Shown: positions 41,126 to 51,189, counted from the first letter of the stretch. The stretch: DNA of 56,463 bases from Clostridium sp. CAG:678 (GCA_000431535.1 HF991822.1:197912-254374), one strand, 5' to 3'. Translations and numbers: made by a program. The notes: generated by a model from the sequence alone, not told the origin.

Positions 41126-42114
41126 AAAATAAAGAATTCAGACTCATGCTGATGATATCGGCGTTCGCAACGGTACTATGCTTTTTGATCTGTCTGTTTA
41201 TCAGCACAGCATGCGCGTTCATTAGCCTTGCGCTTGGCATCATCCTATCCGTTGTGTTTTATGTTTTTACAAAGCAGAGATATCGTAAGATAGAAGAACT
41301 CAATGATTATCTTTCCGCAGTCTGCTCCGGCAATTACGAACTTGCTGTCAATGACAATGCCGAGGGCGAGCTTTCTATTCTGAAAAACAATTTATATAAA
41401 GTGATGATCCTGTTGCGCACAGCAAGTGAGGATGCGAAAAAAGATAAACTTTATCTTGCGGATTCGCTTGCAGATATCTCACATCAGCTGAAAACGCCGC
41501 TCACCTCTATGATGATCATTACTGAGGTTTTGCAGGATGAAAAAGATGAAGAAAAGCGCGCCGGATTTATCAGAATCATTGAAGAACAGCTGGAAAAGAT
41601 GAAATGGCTGATCACCACGCTTTTGAAATTATCAAAACTGGATGCGGATACAGCGGATTTTAATATGAAATCTCTGAATTGCGCAGATATTATTGATCGC
41701 AGCATCAAGCCGTTTCTGGTACAGGCGGAGATCAGAAAAATTAAGATCAGCAAACATGTGAATCCCTTTATCTTTACGGGTGATGAAAACTGGAGCGTTG
41801 AGGCGCTTGAAAACATCATTAAAAATTGCTTAGAACACACTTCTGACGGCGGAACGCTCAATATAAACACAAATTCCACAACGATCTATAACGAGATTGA
41901 AATCAGCGATAACGGCAGCGGTATTGCAAAAGAGGATCTTCCGCATATTTTTGAGCGGTTTTATCACGGCAAAAATTCCTCGGCAGAAAGCGTCGGCATC
42001 GGGCTTGCGCTTTCCAAAGCCGTATTTTCAAAAGAAAACGCAAATATAGATGTAAAAAGCAAAGAGGGGATCGGAACGAAGTTTACGATACGTTTTTATA
42101 AGTTTGTAGTGTAA
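41122..42114 (+). CDS. Intramembrane-sensing-like histidine kinase
   Basis: 330 aa. Two membrane helices (about 8-27 and 30-50) are joined by only a few residues, so there is almost no external sensor domain; this is the BceS-like intramembrane layout. A linker resembling HAMP follows, then the HisKA box ADISHQLKTPLTSM with H121, and the HATPase domain with NIIKNCLEHT (N box), DNGSGI and GIGLALSK. It phosphorylates the adjacent regulator. Kinases of this type often read the state of the adjacent ABC transporter (family knowledge), and one is encoded directly downstream. Stop at 42114; the ABC genes follow after 82 bp. Confidence 0.88.
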   Translation: MKNKEFRLMLMISAFATVLCFLICLFISTACAFISLALGIILSVVFYVFTKQRYRKIEELNDYLSAVCSGNYELAVNDNAEGELSILKNNLYKVMILLRTASEDAKKDKLYLADSLADISHQLKTPLTSMMIITEVLQDEKDEEKRAGFIRIIEEQLEKMKWLITTLLKLSKLDADTADFNMKSLNCADIIDRSIKPFLVQAEIRKIKISKHVNPFIFTGDENWSVEALENIIKNCLEHTSDGGTLNINTNSTTIYNEIEISDNGSGIAKEDLPHIFERFYHGKNSSAESVGIGLALSKAVFSKENANIDVKSKEGIGTKFTIRFYKFVV

Positions 42115-42196
42115 TATTACGAAACTGTTATAAAAAAGTCATTTTGCTGTAAGGTTCAAATGGTATTCTTTTGATCGTAGAAAGGAGATAGATGAA

Positions 42197-42880
42197 ATGA
42201 AAATTCTTGAAACGCAAAATCTATGCAAAACTTACGGCAAAGGTGACGTTATGGTTCGAGCGCTGGATAATGTTTCCTTTTCCGTGGAAAAGGGCGAGTT
42301 TGTAGCAATCGTCGGGCCGTCCGGCTCCGGAAAATCCACACTGCTGCACATTCTGGGCGGTGTGGATACCGCAACTTCAGGCTCGGTCATTATTGATAAG
42401 ACCGATATCTCAACCCTGGATGAAACGGCGCTTGCTATTTTCAGACGCAGGCAAATCGGACTGATCTATCAGTTTTATAATTTGATCCCGATCCTGACGG
42501 TGGAGGAAAATCTTACTCTCCCGCTTTTGCTGGACGGCAGAAAACCAGATCAGGCAAAAGTGAACAATATCATTCAGAAACTCGGACTTTCCAACAGAAT
42601 GAATCATCTGCCGAATCAGCTGTCAGGCGGTCAGCAGCAAAGAGTAGCAATCGGCAGAGCACTCATCAATAATCCGGCTCTTTTGCTGGCGGACGAACCT
42701 ACCGGTAATCTGGACAGTGAAAACAGCCGCGAGATCATTTCCTTGCTCAGAAGCTTCAATAAAGAATTCAATCAGACCGTTATTATAATCACGCATGATG
42801 AGCGTATTGCGCTTTCTGCAGACAGGATCATCGCGATTGAAGACGGCAGAATCACAAGAGATGAGGTGAGGATGGGTTGA
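42197..42880 (+). CDS. MacB/FtsE-type ABC transporter ATP-binding protein
   Basis: 227 aa. Walker A GPSGSGKST, Q-loop QFYNLIPILTVEEN, signature LSGGQQQR, Walker B LLLADEPTGNLDSEN, switch H in IITHDE. The DEPTGNLD form is typical of the LolD/MacB/BceA group, which works with FtsX-type permeases. The permease gene overlaps by 4 bp. The start ATG at 42197 follows AAAGGAG with a 9-nt gap. Together with the preceding two-component system this is a likely antimicrobial-peptide or envelope-stress module (inference). Confidence 0.92.
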   Translation: MKILETQNLCKTYGKGDVMVRALDNVSFSVEKGEFVAIVGPSGSGKSTLLHILGGVDTATSGSVIIDKTDISTLDETALAIFRRRQIGLIYQFYNLIPILTVEENLTLPLLLDGRKPDQAKVNNIIQKLGLSNRMNHLPNQLSGGQQQRVAIGRALINNPALLLADEPTGNLDSENSREIISLLRSFNKEFNQTVIIITHDERIALSADRIIAIEDGRITRDEVRMG

Positions 42881-45507
42881 GCATCATACAGAAACTCACC
42901 CTTGCGCATCTTAAAAAGAACAAGGGCAGAACAGTGGTTACGATCCTGGGCATCTGCGTGTCCGTTGCCATGATCACAGCGGTGTTTGTCAGCATTGCTT
43001 CCTTTATGAACTATATAGCTGATGTTACTTACTATTCCGGCGGGCACTGGGACGCGCAGGTCGTAAACGTAACAACAGATGAACTAAGTAAACTTGAATC
43101 GCAAAATACGGTTTCAAAAGTAGGGGAGATCGCCCAGCTTGGTTCGGAATCTTCCGGTTTCATGATTGATTACGGCGTTTCCCCGCGCACTTCCGTTGGG
43201 TCTGTTTATGCTGCGGATTCCGTTGGTCTCAGCCAGACGGTAACTACAGAGATTGACGGCGCTATGCCGAAAAATTATGACGAGATCCTTGTTGAAAAGG
43301 AATTTATTGAAAGTAATGAACTGGACTGGCAGGTTGGAGACACAGTAACCATTCCTGTGGGCACACGGCAGTACGAAAGCGAAGGTTCTGTTCTGGATGT
43401 TACCGGGAATTATGTTGCGGGAGAGTCCTTTACTATAAACGATATCAAAGAATACAGGATCGCCGGGATTGTAGACAATAATTTCCCCACCCGTGGCTAT
43501 AAGATCCTGCGCCTTGCGGAGCCGGAAGAACTGAACGGCGCAACTGCGTACATTCAACTTACCGATGTAAATATGAAATCAACAGCCGATATTCAGCAGA
43601 TCATGACCGCCTGCGGTATCGATTCTTCAAGATACAGAATAAATCAAGAATATTTGGGTGGGAATTTCTCGTTTGCGGCAGACGGTGCCTTCGCGTTGAC
43701 TATCATTCCGATGTGCCTTGTTATTCTTGCGGTTATTATGATTGCAAGCATCGCGCTTATTTATAACGCGTTCGGTATGTCTCTTTCGGAAAGAACCAGA
43801 TATCTCGGTATGTTGGCGTCTGTTGGCGCAACGAAATCTCAAAAGAGTTCTTCCGTTTATTTTGAAGGCTTTTTGCTTGGCCTTGTGGGCATTCCCGTTG
43901 GGATCGGAGCCGGGATTCTCGGTATTTTTATCACGCTTAAGGCGGTTGGAAAAAGAATACAGGAATCCGGTATGATCAATGGCGGAGAGAATATTGAAAT
44001 GAATGTGGTTGTACCTTTATGGATCATCCTCGGCATCATCCTTGTAAGTGCGCTTACAATCTTTATTTCCGCTATGATTCCGGCAAAAAAAGCGTCTTCC
44101 GTTACACCGATAGACGCTTTAAGGCAGACGAATGAAATCAAACTTGAATCTAAAAAATTAAGATCCTCCAAACTGATCCGCCTGATTTTCGGCTACGAGG
44201 GAGAACTTGCAAATAAAAACCTAAAACGCAACGGCAGAAAATCAAGAGTGATAACGGCAAGCATTGCTCTGTCCATCATTCTGTTCTTAAGCGTTAATTC
44301 TTTTTGCAATATGTTTGTAAAAGCGAATGATTTGCAAAACGATATGCCGTATCAGGTAACGGTTACCGCCGGCGGTGAAGAGGATTATAACAAACTTGTT
44401 GAAGAAACGCAGAATATAAACGGTGTAAACGCCGTGTACAGCACGACAAGCAGTATTCTCTTTTACGGCGGCGATACACCGCAGGATAACTTGTATACGA
44501 ATCAGGATGTTGCTAATAAAGAGAATCTAACTTCATCTTACAGCAAATTGTTTGAAGATACCTGCGCCTATATGAATTTTATTAATGATGAGGATTTTAA
44601 TGCCCTGTGTGAAGAAAACGGCATTGATTATCATCCGTATTATTCCGTGGTTAACGGAAATGATTCTCAAGTCAAAGCGCTGCTGATGAATAATGTTTCT
44701 CATGATAATTCAACCGGCAAGGTATTTACGGATAACATAATCGGAAAAGCGTTCTATTATGACGCTACAGATGAAAATGGCAACGTTCTGCCGAATTCCG
44801 AAAATAAAAACATAAAAGCAGTCGTTACTGATTTTGTGGATTATGATGCAGATAATTATCTTTGTAATCTGAACGACGCCACTATGATCAGTCTCTATAT
44901 ACCGCTAAGTATGTATATTTCCTATTGCAATAATGCTTATTTCAGTAACTATGGGGAGCCGCCGATTCTGCAAATGGGCATTGAAACAGACGATGCAGAG
45001 CAAACCTGTGATGAGATCGGCAAGATCATTGATCAGAATTCCATGAGCGGCATTACGTATATCAATCTGACGGAATCCATGGAAACGATGAATACCGTAA
45101 TTTTTGTTCTTCAGGTATTCACTTACGGATTTGTTGCGCTGATCACACTGATTGCCGTAGCCAATATTATTAACACCGTATCAACCGGAATCGATCTCAG
45201 AAGAAAAGAGTTTGCCATGTATAAATCCGTTGGCATTACACCGGCAGGGTTCAATAAAATGATTTGCCTTGAAAGTCTGTTTTACGGGCTGAAAGCACTT
45301 CTATTTGGTATTCCCATCAGTATTTTGATCTCTTTTGGAATGTATATTTGTCTTCAGTCAAGCAATATTCCGTTTACGATCAACATCCCTCTTTTCTTAC
45401 TCGTTGTAGCGGCAGTATTTCTGATTGTTGGTGCCTCCATGTTTTATGCTGTGTCAAAACTGAAACACGATTCAATCGTAGAAACTCTGAAAGAAGATAT
45501 CTGCTGA
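42877..45507 (+). CDS. FtsX/MacB-type ABC permease (876 aa)
   Basis: Two FtsX units are visible. The first has a membrane helix at about 20-42, an extracytoplasmic domain (about 45-265), and three helices (about 270-395). The second starts with a helix near 455-475, a larger external domain (about 480-745), and three helices (about 750-870). The cytoplasmic loops carry RTRYLGMLASVGATKSQ and RRKEFAMYKSVGITPAGF, the usual FtsX coupling motifs. BceB has instead one large loop between helices 7 and 8, so this is not a BceB protein despite the similar gene order. The TTG start lies in the ATP-binding gene's stop region (GGTTGA). Mechanotransmission rather than import is expected for the type. Confidence 0.85.
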   Translation: MSIIQKLTLAHLKKNKGRTVVTILGICVSVAMITAVFVSIASFMNYIADVTYYSGGHWDAQVVNVTTDELSKLESQNTVSKVGEIAQLGSESSGFMIDYGVSPRTSVGSVYAADSVGLSQTVTTEIDGAMPKNYDEILVEKEFIESNELDWQVGDTVTIPVGTRQYESEGSVLDVTGNYVAGESFTINDIKEYRIAGIVDNNFPTRGYKILRLAEPEELNGATAYIQLTDVNMKSTADIQQIMTACGIDSSRYRINQEYLGGNFSFAADGAFALTIIPMCLVILAVIMIASIALIYNAFGMSLSERTRYLGMLASVGATKSQKSSSVYFEGFLLGLVGIPVGIGAGILGIFITLKAVGKRIQESGMINGGENIEMNVVVPLWIILGIILVSALTIFISAMIPAKKASSVTPIDALRQTNEIKLESKKLRSSKLIRLIFGYEGELANKNLKRNGRKSRVITASIALSIILFLSVNSFCNMFVKANDLQNDMPYQVTVTAGGEEDYNKLVEETQNINGVNAVYSTTSSILFYGGDTPQDNLYTNQDVANKENLTSSYSKLFEDTCAYMNFINDEDFNALCEENGIDYHPYYSVVNGNDSQVKALLMNNVSHDNSTGKVFTDNIIGKAFYYDATDENGNVLPNSENKNIKAVVTDFVDYDADNYLCNLNDATMISLYIPLSMYISYCNNAYFSNYGEPPILQMGIETDDAEQTCDEIGKIIDQNSMSGITYINLTESMETMNTVIFVLQVFTYGFVALITLIAVANIINTVSTGIDLRRKEFAMYKSVGITPAGFNKMICLESLFYGLKALLFGIPISILISFGMYICLQSSNIPFTINIPLFLLVVAAVFLIVGASMFYAVSKLKHDSIVETLKEDIC

Positions 45508-45515
45508 TGAGAAAA

Positions 45516-45548
45516 GGGCAGCCGCCTTTTGGCGGTTGCCCAATTTTT
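45516..45548. terminator. Bidirectional terminator between ABC permease and murC
   Basis: GGGCAGCCGCC/GGCGGTTGCCC stem with a TTTT loop (45516-45541), then AATTTTTT. Convergent genes on both sides. Confidence 0.85.
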
Positions 45549-45550
45549 TG

Positions 45551-46924
45551 TTACTTTAATTTCTTTTCCAACATTCTGGAAACTTTATATACATCACCGC
45601 AGCCCAGCGTGATCACAAGATCTCCGTCCTTGCAGTGCTCGGCAAGGTAATCGGCAATATCTTCCAGTTTATCAATCTGAACCGCGCCCGGTATTTTGGA
45701 GGAAAGATCCGTTGCTTTTATACCGATCGTATTTACCTCGCGGCTGCCCATGATTTCAGAGATCACGCATCGATCCGCAATTTTTAATACTCTTGCAAAA
45801 TCATCTAAAAATTTGGCCGTCCTTGTATAAGTAAACGGCTGGTGAACCGCCCATACGCGTTTGTAATTCATTTTTTTTGCGGCTTTGAGCGTTACCTCTA
45901 TCTCTTTGGGGTGGTGCGCATAGTCGTCTGCAAGGGTGATCCCTTTAAAGGTGCCGCGCAGTTCAAACCTTCTGCCGGCGCCGTGAAATTCGTAAAGGGA
46001 CTGCTTGATTTTTTCAAGATCTGCGCCGCTCTCCACGCAAGCAATAAAAGCGGCAAGCGAGTTCAGCACATTGTGTTCGCCCGGAACGGTCAGCACGATA
46101 TGTGTGATATAAGTTTCGCCTTTATAAATATCGTACTCAATATGAAACCCACCGGGTACATCTATATTTTTTGCCGTGTAATCATTGCCGTCTTGGATGC
46201 CGAAAGAAATCAGTTTCTTTCCGGTTATGCCTTTAAGCATATCCACGGTGTTTTCGTCATCACCGTTATAAATAATGGTTCGGGTTGTGTTTTCGCAGAA
46301 TTTGCGGAAAGATTTTTTTATATTATCAAGATTTCCGAAGAAATCCAGATGATCCTCATCCACGTTCAAAACAACCGCCATATCCGGATTCATGTGCAGA
46401 AATGTGTTGTTGAATTCACAGGATTCACAAACAAAATTCTGGCTTTTACCAACTCTGCCGTATGCATCAATTCTCGGCAGTTTGCCGCCGATTACAGCGC
46501 TCGGATCCAAACCGGCGTCCAGCAAAGCCTCTGTGATCATACTGGTGGTCGTTGTTTTTCCGTGTGTTCCGCAAACGCCGATACAGTTGCTGAATACCCT
46601 GCTGACCGCGCCTAAAAGTTCTGCACGCTCAAAACAAGGGAAATTCGCTTTTGCGTATTCCAGCTCTTCATTTCCGGCAAGTATGGCGTTCGTATAGATC
46701 ACAAGCTGCGTATCCGGGCTGATGTTTTCTTTTTTCTGCCCAAGAAATACTTTGGCGCCTTCTTTTTCAACGCGGCGAAAGGTTTCCGTATCGTTATTAT
46801 CCGATCCCGAAACGTGATATCCCAGGGATATGAGGATTTCAGCAAGGGGGCACATTCCTGCGCCGCCGATACCGATAAAATGCACATTCTTAACTTCTTT
46901 CAGCAATTCGTCTATCGTTTTCAA
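45551..46924 (-). CDS. murC: UDP-N-acetylmuramate--L-alanine ligase
   Basis: 457 aa cytoplasmic Mur ligase that adds L-Ala to UDP-MurNAc in peptidoglycan synthesis. The N-terminal UDP-binding VHFIGIGGAGMCPLAEIL, the ATP loop GVCGTHGKTTTTSM, the Mg/carbamylation region FVCESCEFNNTFLH, VVLNVDEDHLDFFG, and the C-terminal DDYAHHPKEIEVTL are all characteristic of MurC. Length is normal. The start is a TTG at 46924 with GGAGG nine bases upstream. It is a single gene here, divergent from dpaA and convergent with the ABC permease; no other mur genes are near. Confidence 0.95.
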   Translation of the reverse strand: MKTIDELLKEVKNVHFIGIGGAGMCPLAEILISLGYHVSGSDNNDTETFRRVEKEGAKVFLGQKKENISPDTQLVIYTNAILAGNEELEYAKANFPCFERAELLGAVSRVFSNCIGVCGTHGKTTTTSMITEALLDAGLDPSAVIGGKLPRIDAYGRVGKSQNFVCESCEFNNTFLHMNPDMAVVLNVDEDHLDFFGNLDNIKKSFRKFCENTTRTIIYNGDDENTVDMLKGITGKKLISFGIQDGNDYTAKNIDVPGGFHIEYDIYKGETYITHIVLTVPGEHNVLNSLAAFIACVESGADLEKIKQSLYEFHGAGRRFELRGTFKGITLADDYAHHPKEIEVTLKAAKKMNYKRVWAVHQPFTYTRTAKFLDDFARVLKIADRCVISEIMGSREVNTIGIKATDLSSKIPGAVQIDKLEDIADYLAEHCKDGDLVITLGCGDVYKVSRMLEKKLK

Positions 46925-47000
46925 GGGGAATATCCTCCGTTACTAAATTTATAATATTATACAACTATTATAACAAAAAATAAACACCTAAACGCAATGA

Positions 47001-47027
47001 ACATCAAAATATTTTAAGCATACTATG
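47001..47027 (+). promoter_or_regulatory. Sigma-K-like promoter of dpaAB
   Basis: AC (47001-47002), 16 bp, CATACTATG (47019-47027), close to the mother-cell consensus AC-N16-CATANNNTA. Late mother-cell expression is what dipicolinate synthase needs. It also rules out the ATG at 47025 as start. Confidence 0.55.
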
Positions 47028-47045
47028 GATTGTGGGAGTGATTAT

Positions 47046-47774
47046 ATGAAACTCGTTTCATTTGCCGTGCCCTATACACAGGATAAAAGAATGATCTACG
47101 CTGCCGAATATCTTGAAAAGCACGGTTTTAAATATACGGAAGACGCCGAAAACTGTGATTTTGTTTTGCTTCCCGTTCCGGTAAAAAAGGAAATGATCGA
47201 TTCCGTGAAAGGAAAAATCGTTTTTTACGGAAAAGGAGATTACAAAAACGGTTTTGATTATATGAAAAACGAAACCTATGTGCAAAAAAACGCATTTCTT
47301 ACTGCGGAGGGCGCTGTTGCCTGCTTAGAGCAGAATACGGATTATTCGCTTACCGGAAGCAAAATACTGCTCATCGGATACGGCAGAATCGCAAAGGCAC
47401 TCCATAAGATCCTTTGCTCTTACGGATCGAACATCACGGTCTGTTCAAGAAGTTCGCTTTCTGCCGCGGAAGTTCAGTTTAACGGCGCCAAACATATTTC
47501 TTTTTCGGAACTGAAAAATCCTGCTGATTATGATATTGTAATCAATACGGTTCCGCATATCGTCTTAACAAAAGACGAATTAGCTGCGCAAAAAAAAGGC
47601 GTTTTGATACTTGACCTCGCTTCATTCCCCGGCGGCGTTGATACGCTTGTTGCAAACAGCCTTAAAATAAAACTGATCAACGGCAAAGGCATGCCGTCCA
47701 AATACACGCAGAAAACGGCGGGAGAAATCATCGCAGAGGCTGTAATGAATATGATTGAGGGGGAAAAACTTTGA
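47046..47774 (+). CDS. dpaA: Dipicolinate synthase subunit A
   Basis: 242 aa. Dipicolinate synthase oxidises the product of DapA-derived dihydrodipicolinate to dipicolinic acid in the sporulating mother cell; DPA then fills the spore core with Ca2+. The C-terminal Rossmann domain has the NAD(P) loop ILLIGYGRIAKALHKIL and later VINTVPHIVL and LDLASFPGGVD, as in SpoVFA. The N-terminal 90 residues form the SpoVFA-specific cap. The ATG at 47046 has GGGAG eight bases before it. The stop overlaps the dpaB start by 4 bp. Its presence marks the organism as an endospore former. Confidence 0.93.
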   Translation: MKLVSFAVPYTQDKRMIYAAEYLEKHGFKYTEDAENCDFVLLPVPVKKEMIDSVKGKIVFYGKGDYKNGFDYMKNETYVQKNAFLTAEGAVACLEQNTDYSLTGSKILLIGYGRIAKALHKILCSYGSNITVCSRSSLSAAEVQFNGAKHISFSELKNPADYDIVINTVPHIVLTKDELAAQKKGVLILDLASFPGGVDTLVANSLKIKLINGKGMPSKYTQKTAGEIIAEAVMNMIEGEKL

Positions 47775-48334
47775 AAATAGGATATGCTTTAACCGGGTCT
47801 TTCTGCACCTTCTCTAAATCCCTGAATGCGCTCAGAGAACTTGTTGACGCAGGATATGATGTTTATCCCATTATGAGCGAAACCGCATATAGTACGGACA
47901 CAAGATTCGGTGACGCCGCAGATTTTCAGAAAGAAATAGAGGAGATCACCGGCAAGCCGATCATTCATAAAATTGAGCAGGCAGAGCCGATTGGCCCTAA
48001 AAAAATGTTTGATATTTTGTGTATTGTGCCCTGCACGGGCAACACGCTTGCAAAGCTTGCAAACGGTATTGCCGATACGGCAGTTACAATGGCGGCAAAG
48101 AGCCATTTAAGAAATTCACGCCCGGTGATCATCGGCGTTTCAACGAATGATGCGCTTGGCGCTGCGGCAAAGAACATCGGCAATCTGATGAATTATAAAA
48201 ATTATTACTTCATTCCGTTCGGAATGGATGACTGCATTCATAAAACAAAATCCATGGTATGCGATTTTTCACTTGTGGCGGATACTGTACGTAAAGTTGC
48301 AAACGGAGAAGAAATTTTGAAAAAAATATTCTGA
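47771..48334 (+). CDS. dpaB: Dipicolinate synthase subunit B
   Basis: 187 aa flavoprotein of the SpoVFB/Dfp-like fold. GYALTGSFCTFSKSL at the N-terminus, ILCIVPCTGNTLAKLANGIADTAVTMAAKSHLR in the middle (phosphate-binding and FMN site) and IPFGMDDCIHKTKSMVCDF near the end match SpoVFB. It works as a heteromer with DpaA. It begins with a TTG (47771) that overlaps the dpaA stop (TTGA), so translation is coupled. No dapA or dapB lies nearby, unlike in Bacillus. Confidence 0.93.
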   Translation: MKIGYALTGSFCTFSKSLNALRELVDAGYDVYPIMSETAYSTDTRFGDAADFQKEIEEITGKPIIHKIEQAEPIGPKKMFDILCIVPCTGNTLAKLANGIADTAVTMAAKSHLRNSRPVIIGVSTNDALGAAAKNIGNLMNYKNYYFIPFGMDDCIHKTKSMVCDFSLVADTVRKVANGEEILKKIF

Positions 48335-48339
48335 AATTA

Positions 48340-48367
48340 TTGACATTTCCTCATAATTTGATATATT
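48340..48367 (+). promoter_or_regulatory. Promoter of the potABCD operon
   Basis: TTGACA (48340-48345), 16 bp, TATATT (48362-48367). A small inverted repeat AACGC-TAAAT-GCGTT (48377-48391) lies just after the predicted transcription start and could be an operator. Confidence 0.65.
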
Positions 48368-48420
48368 TATTTCAATAACGCTAAATGCGTTAAATCGGGT
48401 TACAAAGAGGAAGTGCATAA

Positions 48421-49554
48421 TTGGAAAAAATCATTGATCTTAAGGGTATTACCGTAAAGTACGGAGAAAATGTGATTCTTGACAAACTGAATCTGTCAAT
48501 CAATAAAAAAGAGTTCATAACGCTGCTTGGGCCTTCCGGTTGTGGCAAAACAACCACACTTCGCTGTATCGCGGGTTTTGTTGAGCCGAATGAAGGGGAG
48601 ATCGTATTTGAGGGGAAAGTGATCAACAATATTCCGCCTCATAAAAGAAAGGTTAACACGATCTTTCAGCGTTATGCTCTTTTTTCGCATTTAAATGTGT
48701 TTGAAAACGTGGCTTTTGGCCCGGAAATTCAGAAGATGAGCAAGGCAGAAATCAGAAAAACTGTTGCCGAAATGCTTGAACTTGTCAATCTGAAAGGGTT
48801 TGAGAAACGGTCGATAGACAGCCTTTCGGGCGGGCAGCAGCAGCGTGTTGCCATTGCAAGGGCACTTGCGAACAGACCGCATGTGCTTTTGCTGGACGAG
48901 CCTTTGGGCGCTTTGGATCTAAAACTCAGAAAAGACATGCAAAAGGAACTGAAAGCCATTCAAAAAAGGCTTGGCATCACGTTTATCTATGTTACGCACG
49001 ATCAGGAAGAGGCGCTCTCCATGAGCGATAGGGTTGTTGTTATGGATAAAGGAAAGATCCAGCAAATCGGAACACCGGAAGATATCTACAACGAACCTGT
49101 CAACGCCTTTGTGGCGGATTTTATCGGTGAATCCAATATTGTTGACGCCATTATGATCAAGGATTATTACGTAAAAATCTCCGGCGTTACGTTTGACTGT
49201 GTAGACAAAGGTTTTGCGCCAAACGAGCGTGTGGAAGCTGTGATCCGTCCCGAGGACATCACAATTAAAAAAGTCGGCGAAAAAGATACGCTGCCGGGCG
49301 TAGTAACGGATGTTGTTTTCAAAGGCACTTTCTTTGAAACTTTTGTAGATGTCGGCGGCTTTATCTGGCTTGTTCAAACAACGGAATATCATAAGGTTGG
49401 TGAAACGATCGGCATGTATATAGATGCCGATTCCATTCACGTTATGAAACGCAGCGAATACAGCGGTGAATTCGGCGACTACTCATTCTTCTCAGACGAG
49501 TTTGACCATATAAACGACGCTGATTATGAATGGGAGGACGCAGATGAAAAATAG
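48421..49554 (+). CDS. potA: Spermidine/putrescine ABC transporter ATP-binding protein
   Basis: 377 aa. NBD: Walker [10 protein letters not shown], signature [15 protein letters not shown], Walker [16 protein letters not shown], switch [14 protein letters not shown]. The C-terminal TOBE domain (about 240-345) carries [12 protein letters not shown], as in PotA regulatory domains. An unusual acidic C-terminal tail (about 348-377, rich in Asp/Glu/Tyr/Phe) follows. The start is a TTG at 48421 with AGAGGAAG upstream. First gene of potABCD, overlapping potB by 11 bp. It powers uptake of polyamines. Confidence 0.92.
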   Translation: MEKIIDLKGITVKYGENVILDKLNLSINKKEFITLLGPSGCGKTTTLRCIAGFVEPNEGEIVFEGKVINNIPPHKRKVNTIFQRYALFSHLNVFENVAFGPEIQKMSKAEIRKTVAEMLELVNLKGFEKRSIDSLSGGQQQRVAIARALANRPHVLLLDEPLGALDLKLRKDMQKELKAIQKRLGITFIYVTHDQEEALSMSDRVVVMDKGKIQQIGTPEDIYNEPVNAFVADFIGESNIVDAIMIKDYYVKISGVTFDCVDKGFAPNERVEAVIRPEDITIKKVGEKDTLPGVVTDVVFKGTFFETFVDVGGFIWLVQTTEYHKVGETIGMYIDADSIHVMKRSEYSGEFGDYSFFSDEFDHINDADYEWEDADEK

Positions 49555-50371
49555 TCTTTCCAAAAAGATCATAGATAAACCGTATATCCTTTGGTCTGTT
49601 TTATTTATCATTGTGCCGCTTTTGATGGTCATCTATTATGCTTTTACAGATACAACCGGCGCGTTTTCACTGGAAAGTATCAAGGCAATACCGGAATATA
49701 CTTCCACGATTCTGCTTTCCATTCTGTATGGCTTCGCCGCCACGGCGATTTGCCTTGTGGTTGCTTATCCGTTTGCTTATTTCCTTTCTAAACTTAAATT
49801 CAGCACCCAAAGCATGATGGTGCTTCTTGTTATGCTGCCGATGTGGATGAATTTCCTGATCAGGACTTATTCCTGGATGACAATATTGGGCGATACAGGC
49901 ATTATCAATACGTTTTTAAATGCGCTGGGGCTGAACAGTCTCCAGCTGATCAATACAGGCGGAGCCGTGATTTTGGGCATGGTGTATAATTTTCTGCCCT
50001 ATATGATCCTGCCCATTTATTCCGTGCTTTCTAAAATGGATAATTCTCTAATTGAGGCTGCACAGGATCTTGGCTCCAACCGGTTTCAGATTCTGAAAAA
50101 AGTGGTGATGCCGCTGTCTTTGCCGGGCGTGTTAAGCGGCATCACCATGGTATTCGTGCCCTGTGTATCCACTTTTTATATCACCCAAAAACTCGGCGGC
50201 GGTCAGATTGTTCTGATCGGCGATATCATTGAAACGCAGTTTCAGTCTGCAAATAACTATCATCTTGGCGCAAGTCTTTCACTTGTGCTGATGATTTTGA
50301 TACTCATTTGTCTCGGCGTCATGAATTATCTGGGTGCAGACAGCGATTCGGAAGGGGGAGTAGTAATATGA
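49544..50371 (+). CDS. potB: Spermidine/putrescine ABC transporter permease B
   Basis: 275 aa with six membrane helices. The N-terminus [29 protein letters not shown] and the [29 protein letters not shown] coupling loop are those of PotB. The frame is open to 49526, but ATG at 49544 has GGGAGG seven bases before it. Overlaps potA and potC (ATGA), showing a tightly coupled operon. Confidence 0.9.
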   Translation: MKNSLSKKIIDKPYILWSVLFIIVPLLMVIYYAFTDTTGAFSLESIKAIPEYTSTILLSILYGFAATAICLVVAYPFAYFLSKLKFSTQSMMVLLVMLPMWMNFLIRTYSWMTILGDTGIINTFLNALGLNSLQLINTGGAVILGMVYNFLPYMILPIYSVLSKMDNSLIEAAQDLGSNRFQILKKVVMPLSLPGVLSGITMVFVPCVSTFYITQKLGGGQIVLIGDIIETQFQSANNYHLGASLSLVLMILILICLGVMNYLGADSDSEGGVVI

Positions 50372-51189
50372 AAAAAGCAAAACTTTCTCCAATGTCAAAA
50401 TTTTATATGGTTCTGGTTTTCATATTTCTTTACGCTCCGATAGCAGTTATGGCTGTTTTCTCCTTTAACGAAAGCGCAAGCACATATGAATTTACAGATT
50501 TTTCCCTGAAATGGTGGAAAGAAATGTTCTCCAATTCTGCGGCAATGGATGCGCTGAAAAACACCATTATACTTGCGGTTGTTTCCTGTATTATTTCTAC
50601 TGTTATCGGTACGCTGGCTGCTGTAGGCATTTATAATTACAGAAGCAAACGCATCAAAAGTGTTATTATGACCGTAACGAATATTCCCATGATGAATCCG
50701 GAGATCGTTACCGGTATTTCCATGATGCTGCTATTCGTTTTTGTGGGTGCTATGCTAAACCGCAGCGAATCACTCAATTTCTGGTCTTTGCTGATCGCGC
50801 ACGTCACTTTCTGCCTGCCATATGTTATCTTGAATGTTCTGCCGAAACTCAGGCAGTTTGATATTAATATTTATGAGGCGGCAGTTGATCTTGGCTGCAA
50901 ACCGGTCAGGGCGTTTTTCAAAGTCGTTCTGCCCAATATTATGAGCGGAATCATAACTGGTCTTGTCATGAGCTTTACGCTTTCGCTGGATGATTTCATC
51001 ATATCCTATTTTACAAACGGGCCGAGTTTTCAAACGCTGCCCATCTATATTTTTTCGCTTACGAAAAAACGCGTAAAGCCGGATATGTATGCGCTTTCCA
51101 TGCTGATGTTTGTTGTGATTCTTGTGTTGCTTATTCTGCTGAATATTGCGCAGAACCGGTCAGAAAAGGGTAAGAGTGAGCGGAAATGA
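50368..51189 (+). CDS. potC: Spermidine/putrescine ABC transporter permease C
   Basis: 273 aa, six membrane helices. FIFLYAPIAVMAVFSFNES near the N-terminus and the EAAVDLGCKPVRAFFKVVLPNIMSGIITG coupling loop, then SLDDFIISYFTNGP, are PotC signatures. The open frame extends to 50308, but the ATG at 50368 follows GGGGGAG and overlaps the potB stop by 4 bp. It pairs with PotB to form the membrane channel. Confidence 0.9.
   Translation: MKKAKLSPMSKFYMVLVFIFLYAPIAVMAVFSFNESASTYEFTDFSLKWWKEMFSNSAAMDALKNTIILAVVSCIISTVIGTLAAVGIYNYRSKRIKSVIMTVTNIPMMNPEIVTGISMMLLFVFVGAMLNRSESLNFWSLLIAHVTFCLPYVILNVLPKLRQFDINIYEAAVDLGCKPVRAFFKVVLPNIMSGIITGLVMSFTLSLDDFIISYFTNGPSFQTLPIYIFSLTKKRVKPDMYALSMLMFVVILVLLILLNIAQNRSEKGKSERK

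Noticed and set aside
40451-45507. BceRSAB bacitracin-type module
   Set aside because: Gene order and kinase fit, but the permease has two external domains in two FtsX units, not the single large loop of BceB.
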